From NCBI GenBank assembly GCA_964547415.1, contig CAZJNX010000096.1, positions 1 through 17,601 on the forward strand: 17,601 bases of DNA. Direction: 5' to 3'. The position numbers were made by a program, and so were the translations under genes. Each line of letters opens with the position of its first letter. The first letter of the stretch is position 1. This DNA is from CAZJNX01 sp964547415. GTDB taxonomy: Bacteria > Pseudomonadota > Alphaproteobacteria > Rhizobiales > Amorphaceae. This document shows positions 15,424 to 17,601 of the stretch, piece after piece. The notes under the pieces were generated by a model. It saw nothing but the letters and a program-made list of their open reading frames with translations. It made no database searches and was not told where the DNA came from.

Positions 15424-16599
15424 TCAGGCGGCGGTCCGGCCCGCGAGCGGCGGCGCCACCTCCACGCGGTTGCGGCCCGCCGCCTTCGCCCGGTAGACGG
15501 CCTCGTCGGCCGCCTCCACCAGCCGCTCCAGGTCCTCGAAGCGGGCGACCGGCCCGGACGCCGCCACCCCGAAGCTCGCCGTGAGCGGGATCCACTCGCC
15601 CCCCGCCGCGACCCGCTCGGCCGCCACCGCCGCGCGGATCCGCTCGGCGACGGCCAGCGCGGCCGCCTCGTCCGCCGCCTCCATCACCACGAGGAACTCC
15701 TCTCCCCCCGTGCGCACCAGCGCGTCCTCGGCCCTCAGGTGCCGCCCGGCGCGCTCCACGAACGCCTTCAGGACGGCATCGCCCGTGGCATGGCCGAAGG
15801 TGTCGTTCACCGCCTTGAAGCGGTCGAGGTCGGCGAGGATGACCGCGCAGCCCCGCTCGCCGAAGCGCGCCCGCCGCGCCCGGCGGGCGATGAACCAGGA
15901 ATGGAGCCCGCGCCGGTTGAGGGCGCCCGTGAGCGGGTCCGCCCGCGCGGCCGCCTCGTGCGCCGCTCCGGTCCGCTCCGAGACCATGCCGATGACCGTG
16001 AAGCCGAGCGCCACCGCCGCCAGCATCGGCTCCAGCAGGAACAGGACGAGGACGAGGTGATCCCCGCCCACGAAGGCCGGCAGCGGCGGATCGGGCGCGA
16101 GGAACAGGCGCAGGGCGAGAAAAGCGCCATGGGCGGCCATCACCGCGACCGCGATGCGCGTCCAGGCGAGTCCCGGCTCCACGAGGCGGCGGAATTCGAC
16201 CACCGCCGCCACGGTGATCGCGAGCGCGATCAGGATGGACAGGTCGAGAAAGGCCCGCGGCGGCATCGGCAGGGCGAAGACCGCCAGCGTGAAGCCGCCG
16301 AGGGCGAGCACCGCCCAGGGGACCGGCGCGCCGGCCCGGTTGAAGGCACGGAAGCCGCCCCACAGGAGAAGGTGGGAGACGATGAGGAGATAGTCGTCCA
16401 CGAGGAGGATGAACGGTGCGGGGCGGGCGTCGACCTCGAGGGTGAGGAGCGAGCTCGCGGCCGCCACCACGAAGGTGAGGCTCCACCACACGAGGGCGCT
16501 GCCCGTGCGCTGGGTCCACCAGGTCCACAGGAGAAAGCCCGCGGTGAGCGCGAACACGAGGATCGTGACGGCCTCGACCGTCGTGACGTCGAGCTGCAT
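15424..16599 (-). CDS. Membrane-bound diguanylate cyclase (GGDEF domain)
   Basis: A 391-residue inner-membrane protein that makes cyclic di-GMP from two GTP. Residues 1-205 contain about seven hydrophobic spans (near 8-29, 35-54, 62-83, 94-111, 117-135, 147-167 and 181-205), with short loops and no recognised periplasmic ligand domain. I do not place them in a named sensor family. The GGDEF domain (about 215-380) has DPLTGALNRRGL, LADLDRFKAVNDTFGH, the active-site RTGGEEF (GGEEF at 298-302) and a correctly spaced inhibitory site RAED (289-292, five residues before it). It therefore should be active and subject to product inhibition. No EAL or HD-GYP domain. ATG 16599 has GGGGAT six bases upstream. 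It is transcribed away from the GNAT gene and towards the EF-hand gene. Confidence 0.93.
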   Translation of the reverse strand: MQLDVTTVEAVTILVFALTAGFLLWTWWTQRTGSALVWWSLTFVVAAASSLLTLEVDARPAPFILLVDDYLLIVSHLLLWGGFRAFNRAGAPVPWAVLALGGFTLAVFALPMPPRAFLDLSILIALAITVAAVVEFRRLVEPGLAWTRIAVAVMAAHGAFLALRLFLAPDPPLPAFVGGDHLVLVLFLLEPMLAAVALGFTVIGMVSERTGAAHEAAARADPLTGALNRRGLHSWFIARRARRARFGERGCAVILADLDRFKAVNDTFGHATGDAVLKAFVERAGRHLRAEDALVRTGGEEFLVVMEAADEAAALAVAERIRAAVAAERVAAGGEWIPLTASFGVAASGPVARFEDLERLVEAADEAVYRAKAAGRNRVEVAPPLAGRTAA

Positions 16600-16870
16600 C
16601 CGGACAATCCCCGTGCCGATGGGCCCCGCCGGCCGCCGCCCTCACGCCGCGGCCTCGCCTGCCTGTTTACACGATCGGCGCGCGATGGTACCGGGCGCAG
16701 TGGCATTCCCGGTCCAACCCACCGGCGCGACGGCGCTTTTCCTCCGACGACGATCCGGCTGACGGCCGCGGTCGGCGGGCGTCCGTGCCCGGCGCGCCGC
16801 GGCGGATCGAACCCGTCCGCCCGACCGTTCGCGGCGGACGATCCCGACGGTCGATCCGGAGCGGCGAGCC

Positions 16871-17425
16871 ATGCCACAGGCGCTGGACCATCCCCGGGGC
16901 GCCATGCCCGACGAGACCCCTTCCTTCCTCATCCGGCCGGAGCTGCCGGGCGACGCGGACGCCATCGAGGCGCTCGCCGCCCGCGCGTTCGGCCCCGGGC
17001 GCTTCGCCCGCACCGCCTTCCGCGTGCGCGAGGCGGCGGGCGAGGCCGCGGGCGTCACCTTCGTCGCCACCTCGTCCACCGGGTTCGCGGGCTCGGTGCG
17101 GTTGACGCCGATCCGCGTCGGCCCATCCGCCGCCTTCCTCCTCGGCCCGCTGGCGGTGGAGCCGGCCCTTGCCGGGCGGGGCATCGGCCGGGCGCTGCTG
17201 GCCCGGGCCATCCTCGCGGGCGAGGAGAGCGGGCGGGACGCGATCCTCCTCGTCGGCGACCTCGCCTACTATGGCCCGTCGGGCTTCCGCCGGGTCGACC
17301 CGGCGGCGGTCCGGCTGCCCGGGCCCGTGGAGGCGCACCGCCTCCTCGCCCACCCCTTGCGCCGCTTTCCCGTCGAGCGATTGTCCGGCCCCGTCCGGCC
17401 CGACGGGCCGGCCCGCGGCGACTGA
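16871..17425 (+). CDS. GNAT family N-acetyltransferase (YhbS-like)
   Basis: A 184-residue acetyl-CoA-dependent acetyltransferase resembling the YhbS group (COG3153). Strand 1 is FLIRPELPGDADAIEALAARAF (19-40). Motif A is FLLGPLAVEPALAGRGIGRALLARAI, with the GRGIG pyrophosphate-binding turn. Motif B is AILLVGDLAYYGPSGFRRVD, typical of the group. The C-terminal part (PVEAHRLLAHPL) is short compared with larger relatives. ATG 16871 has GGAG about ten bases upstream; an in-frame ATG at 16904 would remove 11 non-conserved residues and is a real alternative. The acceptor (amine of a small molecule or protein) is unknown. The gene is divergent from the diguanylate cyclase across a 271-base gap (16600-16870). 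I see no gene or clear promoter in that gap. No shared function is evident. Confidence 0.85.
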   Translation: MPQALDHPRGAMPDETPSFLIRPELPGDADAIEALAARAFGPGRFARTAFRVREAAGEAAGVTFVATSSTGFAGSVRLTPIRVGPSAAFLLGPLAVEPALAGRGIGRALLARAILAGEESGRDAILLVGDLAYYGPSGFRRVDPAAVRLPGPVEAHRLLAHPLRRFPVERLSGPVRPDGPARGD

Positions 17426-17511
17426 CCGCCGGTGGACCGCGTCCGGCCGCCCGTCCGCGATCGGCGCGGCAGGACAGGACCGTGGCGACGCCGTGGGGAC
17501 TTGCAAGATGG

Positions 17512-17534
17512 CGCGCCGTCGGCCGTCCGGCGCG
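17512..17534 (+). terminator. Possible terminator hairpin after the GNAT gene
   Basis: CGCGCCG (17512-17518) pairs with CGGCGCG (17528-17534) around a nine-base loop, 86 bases after the GNAT stop. No T-tract. Nothing else is recognisable in 17426-17601; no coding region there can be supported. Confidence 0.2.
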
Positions 17535-17601
17535 GGCGCAGGCGCGGCCGGGCTCCGGCCGACCGGCTTCGGCCTCACGGGCATCCGCACCGGCGCTCCC
17601 T

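Noticed and set aside
16600..16870. A small gene or operator in the gap between the cyclase and GNAT genes (TGTTTACA near 16664)
   Set aside because: The short dyad is too small to separate from chance, and no convincing coding frame or promoter pair accompanies it.
17426..17601. A further gene at the right-hand edge
   Set aside because: No frame with an SD, start and recognisable protein; the open minus-strand frame continues antisense through the GNAT gene.

Overview
The window is very GC-rich (about 64 to 83% in the stretches I counted by hand). Its gene content and protein style are those of an alphaproteobacterium: an aspS whose product begins MHRYRTHTC, guaA and an RsmB-type rRNA methyltransferase in one neighbourhood, and an Mrr-like endonuclease, an sll1863-type stress protein and a GGDEF protein around them. 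I cannot resolve the genus. No tRNA, rRNA, CRISPR array, insertion sequence or phage gene was seen.

Layout. Bases 1-630 (minus) hold the N-terminal third of aspS, cut by the window edge. Its start region is tandemly duplicated upstream (599-736). Then come a 2H phosphoesterase (802-1365, plus), an NAD(P)H-dependent FMN reductase (1452-2039, plus) and guaA (2130-3734, plus). A glycosylation block fills 3888-8633. It has one family 2 glycosyltransferase on the plus strand and, facing it, a tightly coupled minus-strand operon. Read 5' to 3', that operon encodes an oxygenase-fold protein that appears to lack its metal ligands, a WaaE/KdtX-like GT2, a second GT2 and a GT4 enzyme. Overlapping stop/start codons link two of its three junctions. 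The block sits between guaA and the RsmB-like methyltransferase (8873-10162, plus).

An Mrr-type type IV restriction endonuclease follows (10191-11135, plus). Its N-terminal half has clearly lower GC than the surroundings. On the minus strand are a small coiled-coil stress-type protein (11199-11486), a membrane-anchored dienelactone-hydrolase-type enzyme (11587-12492) and a small exported four-cysteine protein (12529-12894). On the plus strand are an acyl-CoA synthetase (12966-14483) and a secreted five-EF-hand protein (14607-15185). A seven-TM diguanylate cyclase (15424-16599, minus) and a GNAT acetyltransferase (16871-17425, plus) complete the window.

How the parts relate. The 5071-8633 operon plus the 3888 gene probably modifies a surface polysaccharide or LPS core. 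guaA makes GMP, which leads to the GTP used by the cyclase and to GDP-sugars, but no local regulatory link is visible. The convergent gene pairs are separated by GC-rich hairpins without T-tracts, including an exceptionally long imperfect inverted repeat at 15313-15383. I see no clear undescribed multi-gene system. The most unusual items are the duplicated aspS start, the oxygenase-like protein without its HxD/H residues, and the composition split inside the mrr gene.
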